A stretch of 64,000 nucleotides of DNA, from positions 124,001 through 188,000 of the forward strand of contig NZ_QEYD01000008.1 of assembly GCF_003122215.1 (NCBI RefSeq). The letters are read 5' to 3'. Each line of letters begins with the position of its first letter. Position 1 is the first letter of the stretch. Shown here piece by piece: positions 8,036 to 16,250 of this stretch. This DNA is from Pararhodobacter marinus. Its GTDB lineage: Bacteria > Pseudomonadota > Alphaproteobacteria > Rhodobacterales > Rhodobacteraceae. A model generated the notes under the pieces. That model made no database searches. It saw only the letters and a list, made by a program, of their open reading frames with translations, and was not told the DNA's origin. The translations under genes were made by a program, and so were the position numbers.

Positions 8036-9220
8036 CGCGATGCGCGCAAGCTGCGTGGCCAGCGCCAGGGCAAAGGCCCGGATCGCGGGCGGCGGCGCGG
8101 CATCGCCCAGCCGGGTCAGGCCCACGCTGATCCCGGCATCGGGCAGATCGAAGGCCACACGTTTCAGATCCGGGCGCAACCCCGCCAGCGTCTCGTCGGA
8201 ATAGCTGAGCAGCGCGACCGAGTCGCTGTCGGCGATCATCTGCTCGGCATCGGCGAAGGACCAGATTTCATAGCTCTGCGCCGGGGGCACCGCGCCGAGC
8301 CTGCGAAACACCGTCTCGAAATAGCGCCGTACCGGCGTGCCGTGCGGGGCCACGACCCAGCTTTGCCGCGCCAGCGTGTCGATGGTGACGGGCGCGTCAT
8401 GCACCGGGTGGTCGCGCCGTGCCACCAGGGTGAACCGCTCGTCGTAAAGCGGTTCCTCGATGAAACCCGGAAACGGCGCGGGGCTGCGCAAGAGCCCGAC
8501 GATCACGTCGATCTCGCGCCGCTTCAGCGCCTCGCAAAGCGCGGTGTAGTTGCCCGGCACGCCGATAAGCCGCAGGTTGGGATGCAGGCGTGTCAGGTCT
8601 CCGAAGGCCGCCATCACCTTGGCCTGTCCGGAAAACGGCATCATCCCCACCGCCACGCGCCCGCTCATGCCCCGCGACGCCCGTTCCAGAAGATCGGGCA
8701 GGGCGCGCAGGTCGGTCTCGATCCGGTCCCACAGGGCCGCCAGCGCATAGGCGCCGGGCAGGGGGGTCAGCCCTTTCGCATGGCGCCTGAACAGCGGCGC
8801 CGAGACAAAGCCGGAAAGATCGCGCAGCGCCTGGCTGACCGCCGGCTGCGTCAACCCCAGATCGCGGGCGGCGGCCTGCGCGCTGCCTTGGCGCACCACC
8901 GCCGACAGGGCATCAAGATGCCGCCATCGGACCAGCGCGGGCAGTCGCGGCGCGCCCTCGGACAAGTCGGCGGCGACACGCTCCAGATCGGCGAGGATGC
9001 GCTGGCACAGATCGACCACGACATCGCCCTGTGCCGTGGGCTCGCTCCCCGTCCAGCCGCGCTGGAACAGGGCGACGCCCAGCCGCGCCTCGGCCTCGCC
9101 CAGCGCGCGGGACACCGAGGACTGGCTCGTCGCCAGCGTTTCGGCCACAAGCGCAAGGCGCCGGTGCTCGGACAGGGCGCGGATCACACGGGCTTCACGG
9201 GCGGTCAGGGGAAGGGGCAT
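8021..9220 (-). CDS. LysR-family regulator with two N-terminal HTH domains
   Basis: The 399-residue protein is about 90-100 residues longer than ordinary LysR regulators because it has two LysR-type HTH regions: one at about residues 5-62 (ETLATSQSSVSRALGEAEA) and another at about 98-158 (RDLGLTQPAVSQALRDL). An effector-binding domain follows from about 170 to the end. It is divergent from the LigM-like demethylase gene and very likely controls it. The 100-bp intergenic region contains a palindrome of the T-N11-A type that LysR proteins bind. The 3' end overlaps dinB by 15 bp. Confidence 0.9.
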   Translation of the reverse strand: MPLPLTAREARVIRALSEHRRLALVAETLATSQSSVSRALGEAEARLGVALFQRGWTGSEPTAQGDVVVDLCQRILADLERVAADLSEGAPRLPALVRWRHLDALSAVVRQGSAQAAARDLGLTQPAVSQALRDLSGFVSAPLFRRHAKGLTPLPGAYALAALWDRIETDLRALPDLLERASRGMSGRVAVGMMPFSGQAKVMAAFGDLTRLHPNLRLIGVPGNYTALCEALKRREIDVIVGLLRSPAPFPGFIEEPLYDERFTLVARRDHPVHDAPVTIDTLARQSWVVAPHGTPVRRYFETVFRRLGAVPPAQSYEIWSFADAEQMIADSDSVALLSYSDETLAGLRPDLKRVAFDLPDAGISVGLTRLGDAAPPPAIRAFALALATQLARIASPEG

Positions 9221-9228
9221 TCCCGGAT

Positions 9229-9251
9229 ATAAGCAAAACGGAATGGCTTAT
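9229..9251. promoter_or_regulatory. LysR-type operator (ATAAGC-N11-GCTTAT)
   Basis: A perfect 6-bp inverted repeat with an 11-bp spacer lies between the divergent LysR gene and the LigM-like gene, 9 bp from the LysR start. It matches the T-N11-A form of LysR binding sites. A further half-site, ATAAGC, occurs at 9262-9267, which would suit binding by a tetramer or by the second HTH of the regulator. Confidence 0.65.
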
Positions 9252-9320
9252 TCAATCTGCGCATAAGCGCGCGCCGCGCCTTGCGGTTATCGTGCCGGCA
9301 ATCGTTGGGAGGACAACACG

Positions 9321-10697
9321 ATGACCACCAGATCCCTGTCGGACCGCATCGCCGAAGCCGGCGGCAATCCCGCCAAGATGCTGCAGAACGCGCAGACCGG
9401 CCCCTACCAGTTCCCGGTCCCGCCTGCCTATACCAACTGGATCGAGGAAGTGCGCGCCTGGCGTAACGGCGCGGTGCTGCTGAACCAGTCCTATCACATG
9501 ACCGATCTTTACGTGCGCGGCGCCGACGTGAAGGCGCTGCTCGAACGCGTCGGCATCAACAGCTTCAAGACCTGGGGCAAGAACAAGGCCAAGCAACTCG
9601 TCTGCGTCAATTACGACGGCTATGTCATCGGCGACGTGATCGTCTTCGGTCTGGAAGAGGACGAGGCGCTGCTCATCGGCCGCCCGCCGGTCTGCAACTG
9701 GGTCGCCTACCAGGCCGAGATCTCGGGCCTGAACGTCACCACCGAATTCGACATCCGCAGCCTCGAGAACCCCGACAAGCCGCGCAAGCTGTACCGCTAC
9801 GAGGTGCAGGGGCCCAAGGCGCTGGATATCCTCAACGAGGTGAACGAGGGCGGACCGCTGACCACCAAGTTCTTCAACATGGGCGAGATCACGATCGCCG
9901 GCTGCAAGGCGCGCACGCTGTCGCACGGCATGGGCGGCGCGCAGGGGCTGGAGATCTGGGGCCCCTACGAGGAACACCAGAAGGTCTATGACCGGCTGCT
10001 GGAAGTGGGCGCGAAATACGGGATGCTCCGCGCCGGCGCACGGGCCTATTCCACTGCCTCGCAGGAATCGGGCTGGATCCCCTCGCCGCTGCCGGCGATC
10101 TATACCGGCGACAAGATGAAGCCCTATCGCGACTGGCTGAGCGCCGACAGCTTCGAAGCGATCAGCTCGGTCGGCGGCTCGTTCGAGCCCGAGAATGTCG
10201 AGGATTATTACCTCACGCCGTGGGATCTGGATTATCAGCGGGTCATCAAGTTCGACCACGATTTCATTGGCCGCGAAGCGCTGGAAAAGATGCAGGACGG
10301 CCCGCACCGCGTGAAGGTCACGCTGGTCTGGGACCGCGCGGACGTGCTGAAGATCTTCGACGGGCTGATGGGCGACTTCCCCGGGCCGAAGCTGATGGAG
10401 CTGCCCTCGGGGCATTATGCCGCGCATCCCTACGATCAGGTGCTGAAGGATGGCGAGATGGTCGGGATTTCGACCTATCCGGTCTATTCGGCGAATGAGC
10501 GCGCGTGGATTTCGCTGGCGATGGTGCGCGCGGACCTGTCCGAACAGGGGTCGAAAGTGTCGATCCTGTGGGGCGAGGCGAATGGCGGCTCGGACAAGCC
10601 GCATGTCGAAGAGCATGTGCAGATGGGAGTCGGCGCCGAGGTCCATCCCTGGCCGATCCATCAGGCCGCGCGCGAGAGCTATCGCAAGCAGAACTGA
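9321..10697 (+). CDS. LigM-like tetrahydrofolate-dependent aromatic O-demethylase
   Basis: This 458-residue protein belongs to the GcvT/aminomethyltransferase fold and matches in length and sequence style the LigM/DesA group, which moves a methyl group from vanillate, 3-O-methylgallate or syringate to tetrahydrofolate. Features include NQSYHMTDLYVRG, YEVQGPKALDILNEVN and a C-terminal GcvT-like domain. GGGAGGA precedes the ATG. The divergent LysR regulator and a terminator after the stop suggest a single-gene transcript. The 4-hydroxybenzoate hydroxylase gene 18 kb away fits aromatic-acid use. The true methyl donor cannot be read from sequence, and a DmdA-like role on another methylated compound is possible. 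Confidence 0.8.
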   Translation: MTTRSLSDRIAEAGGNPAKMLQNAQTGPYQFPVPPAYTNWIEEVRAWRNGAVLLNQSYHMTDLYVRGADVKALLERVGINSFKTWGKNKAKQLVCVNYDGYVIGDVIVFGLEEDEALLIGRPPVCNWVAYQAEISGLNVTTEFDIRSLENPDKPRKLYRYEVQGPKALDILNEVNEGGPLTTKFFNMGEITIAGCKARTLSHGMGGAQGLEIWGPYEEHQKVYDRLLEVGAKYGMLRAGARAYSTASQESGWIPSPLPAIYTGDKMKPYRDWLSADSFEAISSVGGSFEPENVEDYYLTPWDLDYQRVIKFDHDFIGREALEKMQDGPHRVKVTLVWDRADVLKIFDGLMGDFPGPKLMELPSGHYAAHPYDQVLKDGEMVGISTYPVYSANERAWISLAMVRADLSEQGSKVSILWGEANGGSDKPHVEEHVQMGVGAEVHPWPIHQAARESYRKQN

Positions 10698-10720
10698 CCG
10701 GCACGCGATGGTTGATGCAC

Positions 10721-10749
10721 GGGGCTGCCTTCGGGCGGCCCCTTTTTTG
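10721..10749 (+). terminator. Intrinsic terminator after the LigM-like gene
   Basis: GGGGC-T-GCC and GGC-G-GCCCC pair around a TTCG tetraloop, followed by TTTTTTG. It ends the transcript of the upstream demethylase gene. Confidence 0.9.
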
Positions 10750-10850
10750 TTGCGACACCCTGTCACAGGGGTGCGGCGGCGGAACCCGGCGGTCCCTGCG
10801 TTTCAAGGCTCGATGCAACACCCAATCGCTGTCATCCGCAGGAGCCTGTC

Positions 10851-11354
10851 ATGCGATCCCTTGTCAACCGCTACGCCACACCCTTCATCACCGGCCTGTT
10901 CCTGGTGTCCCTTGTTTCGGGCGTCGCGCTGTTCTTTCATTTCGGCTCGGCCTGGTTTCGCGGTATGCATGAATGGCTCAGCCTGCTGCTGATCGTGCCC
11001 TTCGTGCTGCATCTGTGGAAGAACTGGCGGCCTGTCACCTGCTATCTGCGGCGCGCCCCCTTCTGGATTGCCATGGCTGTCTCGGTCGTGCTGGCGGCTT
11101 TCTTCGTGATCCCGGTTCAGCAGGAAGGGCCCGCGCGCGGTGGCCCGCCGCAATTCGCGTTTTCCGAACGGATGATGCAGGCCCAGGTCTCGCAGATCGC
11201 GGACATCCTGCATGTTCCGGCGGATACGCTCATCTCACGCCTGCGTGCTGCCGACCCCGCGGTAGAGCCCGCCGATACGCTTGCCGCGATCGCCGCGCGC
11301 AGCCACCAGTCGACGGCGTCGGTGATCGCGGCCCTGGTCGTGCCCGGCGAGTGA
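10851..11354 (+). CDS. DUF4405-like membrane protein
   Basis: The 167-residue protein has about three hydrophobic segments in its first 90 residues, with histidines placed as in DUF4405 and cytochrome-b-like proteins (FFHFGSAW, MHEWLS, LHLWKNWRP). Such histidines could bind heme, but that is not shown. The C-terminal 75 residues are soluble and helical, of unknown role. The ATG follows an AGGAG. No partner genes are adjacent, and the next gene is 580 bp away. Function unknown. Confidence 0.75.
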   Translation: MRSLVNRYATPFITGLFLVSLVSGVALFFHFGSAWFRGMHEWLSLLLIVPFVLHLWKNWRPVTCYLRRAPFWIAMAVSVVLAAFFVIPVQQEGPARGGPPQFAFSERMMQAQVSQIADILHVPADTLISRLRAADPAVEPADTLAAIAARSHQSTASVIAALVVPGE

Positions 11355-11936
11355 GCCCCTCTCTGCAACGCAGCGGCGAATCACGCTGAGAGGCGAGATT
11401 CGCGACAATCGGGGATTTCCGGGGGGCTCGGCTCCGATGAGGAAACGGGCATCTGGCCCGCCGATGCCGTTTCTTCTGGTTCCTCAGCCGCGACAATGCC
11501 CGCCCCAATTTGGCCCTCCCAAGGCGGAAATCGGGCAAGAAAGGCGCAAAAGCGGCGGAGAAGGGGCTGAAATGTGGCGCAAGTGTGGCGGTGATTGTTT
11601 CCATATCGTGGATCGCTTGGCCCTTGGTGCAGGCTTTGATTTGAACCGAGCGACGCCGAAACGGCGCTGAAATACCGATTTCTTTTTGTTTTCTAGGGGC
11701 CTCTGCTATATTTGCTTCAGGCCCGAAATGGGTGGTCAGGTCATGGGGGTGATCTGACGGGATGCTGCCAATGTGTCCGGGGTGAATTGTGTCAGCGATC
11801 GTGGCTAGCCGCCGCGCGCTCCTCCGCGCATGTCCAGGCATCTCGCCCGGCGAAGGCCGGTTTTTCAGAGCCACCCGACACCGGGCCCGGCGAGTAGTCA
11901 GCAATGTCCGAAACCGGACTTGAGGAGAGAGTGAAT
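11355..11936. other. Long intergenic region with hairpins and possible leader
   Basis: No credible gene lies in these 582 bases. Seen here are a 7-bp inverted repeat (GCGAATC at 11376 / GATTCGC at 11397), an imperfect hairpin with GAAACGG-GCATC (from 11442) against GATGCCGTTTC (11463-11473), and an AT-richer patch from 11671 to 11715. That patch holds a possible -10 TATATT (11707-11712) with a poor -35 upstream. A terminator-like hairpin stands close to the next gene. Transcription starting near 11720 would give the Hint gene a leader of about 215 nt. Confidence 0.5.
11847..11865 (+). terminator. Terminator-like hairpin in the leader of the RTX/Hint gene
   Basis: CCGGC, loop GAAG, GCCGG, then TTTTT. 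It stands 72 bp before the chosen start of the RTX/Hint gene, on the same strand and with no gene before it to terminate. It may act as an attenuator; alternatively it ends a short unannotated transcript. The stem is only 5 bp. Confidence 0.5.
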
Positions 11937-13460
11937 ATGCCGCCGAGAAACGAAGGCCCCGTAACCATTGCTCCGGATGCCGTCGGGATCGTGGAAGGCA
12001 CCGACGCCGGTGAGGTGATTTCGGTTCCCTATACCGACCCCGAGGGCGACGAGTTCACCGATGCCGGTTCTGTTGTCAACGCAAGGGGCGGCAACGACAC
12101 CGTCTATGGCGGTCTGGGCAACGACACGCTCAATGGCGGCTGGGGTCATGACTGGGTCTTCGGCGGTGACGGCGAAGACAGCCTGCTGGGCGGCATGGGC
12201 GACGACACGCTGTGGGGCGATGACGGCGACGACACGCTGGAAGGCAACGAAGGCGACGACAAGCTCATCGGCGGCGCGGGCGACGACCTGATCACCGGCG
12301 GCGCGGGCGACGATCTGCTGATCGGCGACAACAACCCGGGCGATTTCGGTGGCCGCGAGCCGGGCGATGCGCCCGAAGCGGGCTATGGCAACGACACGCT
12401 GGTGACCGATAACGGCAACGACACCGCTTATGGCGGCTCGGGCGACGACGTGTTCCGCGTGTTCAACGATTTCGGCGCGCATCGCATCGTCGGCGGTGAA
12501 ACCGGCGAGTCCGCGACGGGCGACACGCTCGATCTGACCTCGGTCAGCGACGCGGTGCGGATGTATTACACCGGTGACGAGCAGGGCCTGATCAACGGCA
12601 GCGCCTCGACGCTCAACTTCGCCGAGATCGAGAAGACCTTCCTCGGCACCGGCGACGATTTCGTCGAGGTGATCGACAGCTCGACCACCGGCTATGTCAA
12701 TGGCGGCGACAGCTTCGATACGCTCGTCGTCGATGACGAGGCCGAGGTGTATATCACCGCCGAAGTCCCCTATGACGACGTGCCGGGTGCGACCTCGAAA
12801 ACCGGCTATATCGTCTTCAAGGATGGCTCGCGGCTGGATTTCGAGAGCTTCGAGAAGGTCGAGAAGGTCTGCATCTGCTTCACCCCCGGCACGCTGATCG
12901 ACACGCTGCGCGGGCGGATCGCGGTCGAGGACCTGTCGGTCGGTGACAAGGTCCTGACCCGTGACCATGGCTACCAAGAACTCACCTGGACCGGGCGGCG
13001 CGACCTGACGATGGCCGAGCTGGCCGTCAGCCCGTCCATCGTGCCGGTGCGCATCGAAGCGGGCGCATTGGGCGCCGGCCTGCCCGAACGCGCCATGACC
13101 GTTTCGCCGCGCCACCGGATGCTGATCACCGGCGCCCGCGCCGAGCTGATGTTCGGCGAGCGCGAAGTGCTGGTCGCGGCGGGCGACCTGCTCGACCTGC
13201 CGGGCGTGAGCCGGGTCACCGACGCGCCGGTCACCTATATCCACGTGATGTGCGACAGCCACCAGATCATCCGCGCCGAGGGCGCCTGGAGCGAAAGCTT
13301 CCAGCCTTCGGCGGTGGTGATCGACACGCTCGATGCCGAGGCCCGCGCCGAGCTTCTGGGCCTGTTCCCGGAACTCGCGACCGAAGAAGGCCGCGCCGCC
13401 TACGCCGCCGCCCGCCCGGTTCTTTCGGGCGCCGAAGCGCGGGGTCTCTTCGCCGCCTGA
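11937..13460 (+). CDS. RTX-repeat protein with C-terminal Hint_2 domain
   Basis: This acidic 507-residue protein has hemolysin-type calcium-binding nonapeptide repeats (GGxGxD-like, e.g. GGLGNDTLNGG) at about residues 50-175, a middle region with further beta structure, and a Hint_2 domain from about residue 311 starting CICFTPGTLI and ending near SESFQPS. RTX repeats fold with calcium outside the cell and usually mark type I secretion; no secretion genes are nearby. Hint folds can self-cleave, but whether this class does is unknown. The ATG at 11937 is chosen because GAGGAGAGA lies just upstream; an in-frame ATG at 11904 lacks one. A second Hint_2 protein lies at 56 kb. Confidence 0.88.
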   Translation: MPPRNEGPVTIAPDAVGIVEGTDAGEVISVPYTDPEGDEFTDAGSVVNARGGNDTVYGGLGNDTLNGGWGHDWVFGGDGEDSLLGGMGDDTLWGDDGDDTLEGNEGDDKLIGGAGDDLITGGAGDDLLIGDNNPGDFGGREPGDAPEAGYGNDTLVTDNGNDTAYGGSGDDVFRVFNDFGAHRIVGGETGESATGDTLDLTSVSDAVRMYYTGDEQGLINGSASTLNFAEIEKTFLGTGDDFVEVIDSSTTGYVNGGDSFDTLVVDDEAEVYITAEVPYDDVPGATSKTGYIVFKDGSRLDFESFEKVEKVCICFTPGTLIDTLRGRIAVEDLSVGDKVLTRDHGYQELTWTGRRDLTMAELAVSPSIVPVRIEAGALGAGLPERAMTVSPRHRMLITGARAELMFGEREVLVAAGDLLDLPGVSRVTDAPVTYIHVMCDSHQIIRAEGAWSESFQPSAVVIDTLDAEARAELLGLFPELATEEGRAAYAAARPVLSGAEARGLFAA

Positions 13461-13487
13461 TCCGGGCCCGGATCGCCGATCTGCCAG

Positions 13488-13517
13488 AGCCGCTCCCGAT
13501 CCATCGGGGGCGGCTTT
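13488..13517 (+). terminator. Terminator after the RTX/Hint gene
   Basis: AGCCGCTCCCGAT pairs with ATCGGGGGCGGCT (one T-G pair) and is followed by TTT. It lies 27 bp after the stop codon. Confidence 0.75.
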
Positions 13518-13604
13518 CCATATGGCCCGGCCCCAGCAGGGACAGGACGAACACGGTCTGGCGCAGGCCCCCGAAGGCGCCGCGGCCCGCCCCATCTTTG
13601 TTCC

Positions 13605-13659
13605 CGAAGTATCCTCAGGGGGTGAATTGGCGCAGCCAAGAGGGGGCAGAATGCCCCCT
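13605..13659. other. Intergenic element and bidirectional hairpin
   Basis: Between the convergent Hint and trkH genes there is a stretch GAAGTATCCTC-AGGGGGTGAA, vaguely like the motif repeated elsewhere in this window, followed by the hairpin AGGGGGC-AGAAT-GCCCCCT (13641-13659). The hairpin could serve as a weak terminator for trkH from the other strand, though neither side has a good T run. Confidence 0.4.
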
Positions 13660-13704
13660 TCCGGCCGGGCATCGGGCACGCGCCTGCGAGATCCTTACCC
13701 GGCC

Positions 13705-15165
13705 TCAGCCGCGCCAGAAACGCGGCAGCACCAGCACCAGCACCGCCACCATTTCCAGCCGCCCCATCAGCATGGCCAGGATCATCAGCCATTTCGACAG
13801 GGTGGGAAATTCGTGCATCGCGCCAGTCGGGCCGACGCCGGGCCCGAAGGCCGGGCCCACGTTGCAGATCGAGGTCCAGGCCGCCGTCAGCGCGGTGCGC
13901 ATCTCCAGCCCTGACAGCGACAGCAGCACGGTCAGCACGCCGAACCCCACGACGAAGGCGGTGAACATGACCACTACCGAATCCACCACCCCGCTGTCGA
14001 GCCGCCGGCCGTCCAGATGCAGCGGCACCACCCGGTTGGGATAAACCAGCTGCTTGAGCTGCGCGCGGATCGCCTCGAACAGGACAAGAAAGCGGAACAC
14101 TTTCAGCGAGCAGCCGGTCGACGCGGTACAGGCGCCAATGAAGCCCACCACGATCAGCACGAGGATCGGGAAATCGCCCCAGGCCGAGACATCGGCGCTG
14201 CCGAAGCCCGTGCCGGAAAACACCGAGACCACGTTGAACGCCGTCTCGCGCAGGATCCCGTCGGTCTCGGGATTCTCGTGCAGCAGCCGGTAGGCCAGCA
14301 CCGCGCCGATCGCGTAGAGCGTCCAGCGGAAATAGGCGCGGATCTGGATATCGGCGAAGAACGGCTTGTACGAGCCGTTGATGAGTTGCAGGTAGCGGAT
14401 GAAGGGCAGCCCCGCGAGCCACATGAACGCGATGCTGACCCAATGCGTGGCGCTGTCGAACAGCGCAAAGGACGTGTCTCGGGTGGAAAACCCCCCGGTC
14501 GACAGCGTGGTCAGCGCGTGGTTGACCGCGTCGAAAGTCGACATGCCGCACAGCAGATAGGCCGCGGCGCACAGGATCGTCAGCCCGGCATAGATCTGCA
14601 ACAGCATCCAGCTGATATCGGCGGCGCGCGGCAGCACCTTGCCCATCGTGTCGAAGCCTTCCGAGCGGAAGTGCTGCATCCCGCCCACCTTCATCACCGG
14701 CAGGAAGATCAGCGCCACCAGCACGATGCCCAGCCCGCCCAGCCATTGCAGGATCGAGCGCCACAGCAAAATCCCGGGCGGCATGGATTCGAGATTGTCG
14801 AACACGGTCGAGCCGGTGGTGGTGATGCCCGACATGGATTCGAAGATCGCGTCGGTCCAGTTGACATGGTCGAGCCCCATCTCCAGCGGGATCGCCCCGA
14901 AGACGGGCAGCACCACCCAGGACAGCGTGGTGACCAGAAAGCTCTGGCGCAGGGTCAGCGCCGGGCTCAGCGCGTTCGAGGTGGCGATCACCACCAGCCC
15001 GCCCGCGATCATCGTCACGAAGGCCGAGATCAGGAAGACCCGGTAATCCAGCGAGCCATAGGCAAGGTCGACGAGCGACGGCACCAGCATGATGGCTCCG
15101 AGCGCCACGAGCAGCCAGCCGATGATGTTCGCGACGGGGCGGAAGTCGATCATGCTGACAGCCAT
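13705..15165 (-). CDS. trkH: Trk/Ktr potassium uptake channel subunit TrkH
   Basis: The 486-residue membrane protein has the repeated MPM folds of the TrkH/KtrB superfamily, with selectivity-filter segments SGITTTGSTVF, LSTGGFST, FSGTGFG and ICNVGPAFG. It admits potassium at the inner membrane, normally with the regulator TrkA, which is not in the window. The ATG at 15165 (MAVSMIDF) is chosen; a TTG 24 bp upstream or the ATG at 15153 are alternatives. The next gene on this strand, pfkB, ends 31 bp upstream of this start. Confidence 0.93.
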   Translation of the reverse strand: MAVSMIDFRPVANIIGWLLVALGAIMLVPSLVDLAYGSLDYRVFLISAFVTMIAGGLVVIATSNALSPALTLRQSFLVTTLSWVVLPVFGAIPLEMGLDHVNWTDAIFESMSGITTTGSTVFDNLESMPPGILLWRSILQWLGGLGIVLVALIFLPVMKVGGMQHFRSEGFDTMGKVLPRAADISWMLLQIYAGLTILCAAAYLLCGMSTFDAVNHALTTLSTGGFSTRDTSFALFDSATHWVSIAFMWLAGLPFIRYLQLINGSYKPFFADIQIRAYFRWTLYAIGAVLAYRLLHENPETDGILRETAFNVVSVFSGTGFGSADVSAWGDFPILVLIVVGFIGACTASTGCSLKVFRFLVLFEAIRAQLKQLVYPNRVVPLHLDGRRLDSGVVDSVVVMFTAFVVGFGVLTVLLSLSGLEMRTALTAAWTSICNVGPAFGPGVGPTGAMHEFPTLSKWLMILAMLMGRLEMVAVLVLVLPRFWRG

Positions 15166-15196
15166 GGCGGCGCCCCGGTCGCGTGTCAAGCGCGCG

Positions 15197-16171
15197 TCAG
15201 CCAGACGCGTTCAGCCTGCAGCGGGGTGTGATATTGCTGGCATCCCCGGCGCGGCAAAGCTCGGTCCCGGGCGTCATGACTGCGGCTGCCGCGGCGGCCG
15301 TTCCGGCAATGAGCGCCTCGGCCCAGCCCGCGTTCCGGGCCAGTGCCAGCGCGAAAGCCGCGGTGAAACTGTCGCCGGCGCCGATCTTCGAGACCACCGG
15401 CACGACGGGTGGCTGGCAGTGCAGCCGGGTGTCGCCTGTGGCCAGCACCGACCCCTCGGCCCCGCGCGCGATGACCACGCAATCGGCCACACCCCGTGCC
15501 ACCAGCGCGGCGGCGACATCGAGACTGGCTGCCGGATCGGGCAGGGGACCTCCCGCGATGCCTTCGGATTCGGCTTGGTCCATGCGCAGGACATGGGGCG
15601 CCGCGCCTTCGCGCGGCTGCGCGACCAGCCGCTGCAACGCGGGTCCCGACGTATCGACGATCAGCCGGCAGCGCGGCCCCAGTCGCGCGGCCAGATCCTG
15701 CGGAAAGCCGTCTGAAAGGCCCGGCGGCTGGCTCCCGCTCAGCACGATCACGGCGGCGTCGCCGATCCGCGCGGCCTCGGCCTCGATCAGCGCGATCATC
15801 GCCGCCCCGGTTTCCGCCGTCCAGTCGGGGCCGGGCATCTGCAGGCGGTATTGCTGGCCGGTGGCGGTTTCGGTGACGGCAAGGTTGGTGCGCGTCTCGC
15901 CCCCGGGGTCGAAGGCGCGCAGGGTGACGCCGCTCTCCGCCATCAGCGCGGCAATCCGCGCGCCGGTCGGGCCGCCCAGTGCCGCGATCGCGCAGGGCCT
16001 TCCCCCCAGCTTGGCCGCCGCGCGCGCGACATTGAGGCCCCCGCCGCCCGGCTCGCTCAGCGGCCGGTCCAGACGCAATTTCGGGCCGGGCGTGACGCGC
16101 TCGGTCGCGCTCGAGACATCGAGCGCGGGATTGAGCGTGACGGTGAGAAGATCGGGGCGGGACTTGGCCAT
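15197..16171 (-). CDS. pfkB: PfkB-family 6-phosphofructokinase (Pfk-2 type)
   Basis: This 324-residue ribokinase-family enzyme carries PGGGGLNVAR at about residues 41-50 and the catalytic GAGDSF motif with Asp267. The GGGG form of the first motif is that of E. coli Pfk-2; FruK has GGKG. It therefore most likely phosphorylates fructose 6-phosphate, and no fructose PTS genes are nearby. 1-phosphofructokinase or tagatose 6-phosphate kinase activity cannot be excluded. The ATG is at 16171. Confidence 0.82.
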   Translation of the reverse strand: MAKSRPDLLTVTLNPALDVSSATERVTPGPKLRLDRPLSEPGGGGLNVARAAAKLGGRPCAIAALGGPTGARIAALMAESGVTLRAFDPGGETRTNLAVTETATGQQYRLQMPGPDWTAETGAAMIALIEAEAARIGDAAVIVLSGSQPPGLSDGFPQDLAARLGPRCRLIVDTSGPALQRLVAQPREGAAPHVLRMDQAESEGIAGGPLPDPAASLDVAAALVARGVADCVVIARGAEGSVLATGDTRLHCQPPVVPVVSKIGAGDSFTAAFALALARNAGWAEALIAGTAAAAAAVMTPGTELCRAGDASNITPRCRLNASG

Positions 16172-16250
16172 GGCTTGCCTTCATGCTGGGGCACGGGGCG
16201 AGCCTAGCGGCTTGCGGCCGGGCCGGAAAGGCCGGGCCGCAAGCGATCAT

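Noticed and set aside
10790-10830. EcfG promoter before the DUF4405 gene (GGAAC ... CGTT)
   Set aside because: The spacer is 13 bp, too short for EcfG promoters, which need 16-17 bp.
11625-11670. tRNA-like T-loop (GGTTCAAATC on the minus strand)
   Set aside because: The flanking bases do not pair to make a T stem and no acceptor stem or anticodon arm can be formed.
12080-12330. Short direct DNA repeats that could suggest a repeat array
   Set aside because: They encode the calcium-binding nonapeptide repeats of the RTX protein; spacing follows the protein repeat.
14017-15231. A 404-codon plus-strand open frame over trkH
   Set aside because: Composition is of the same Arg/Gln/His-rich antisense kind; trkH on the other strand has all family motifs.
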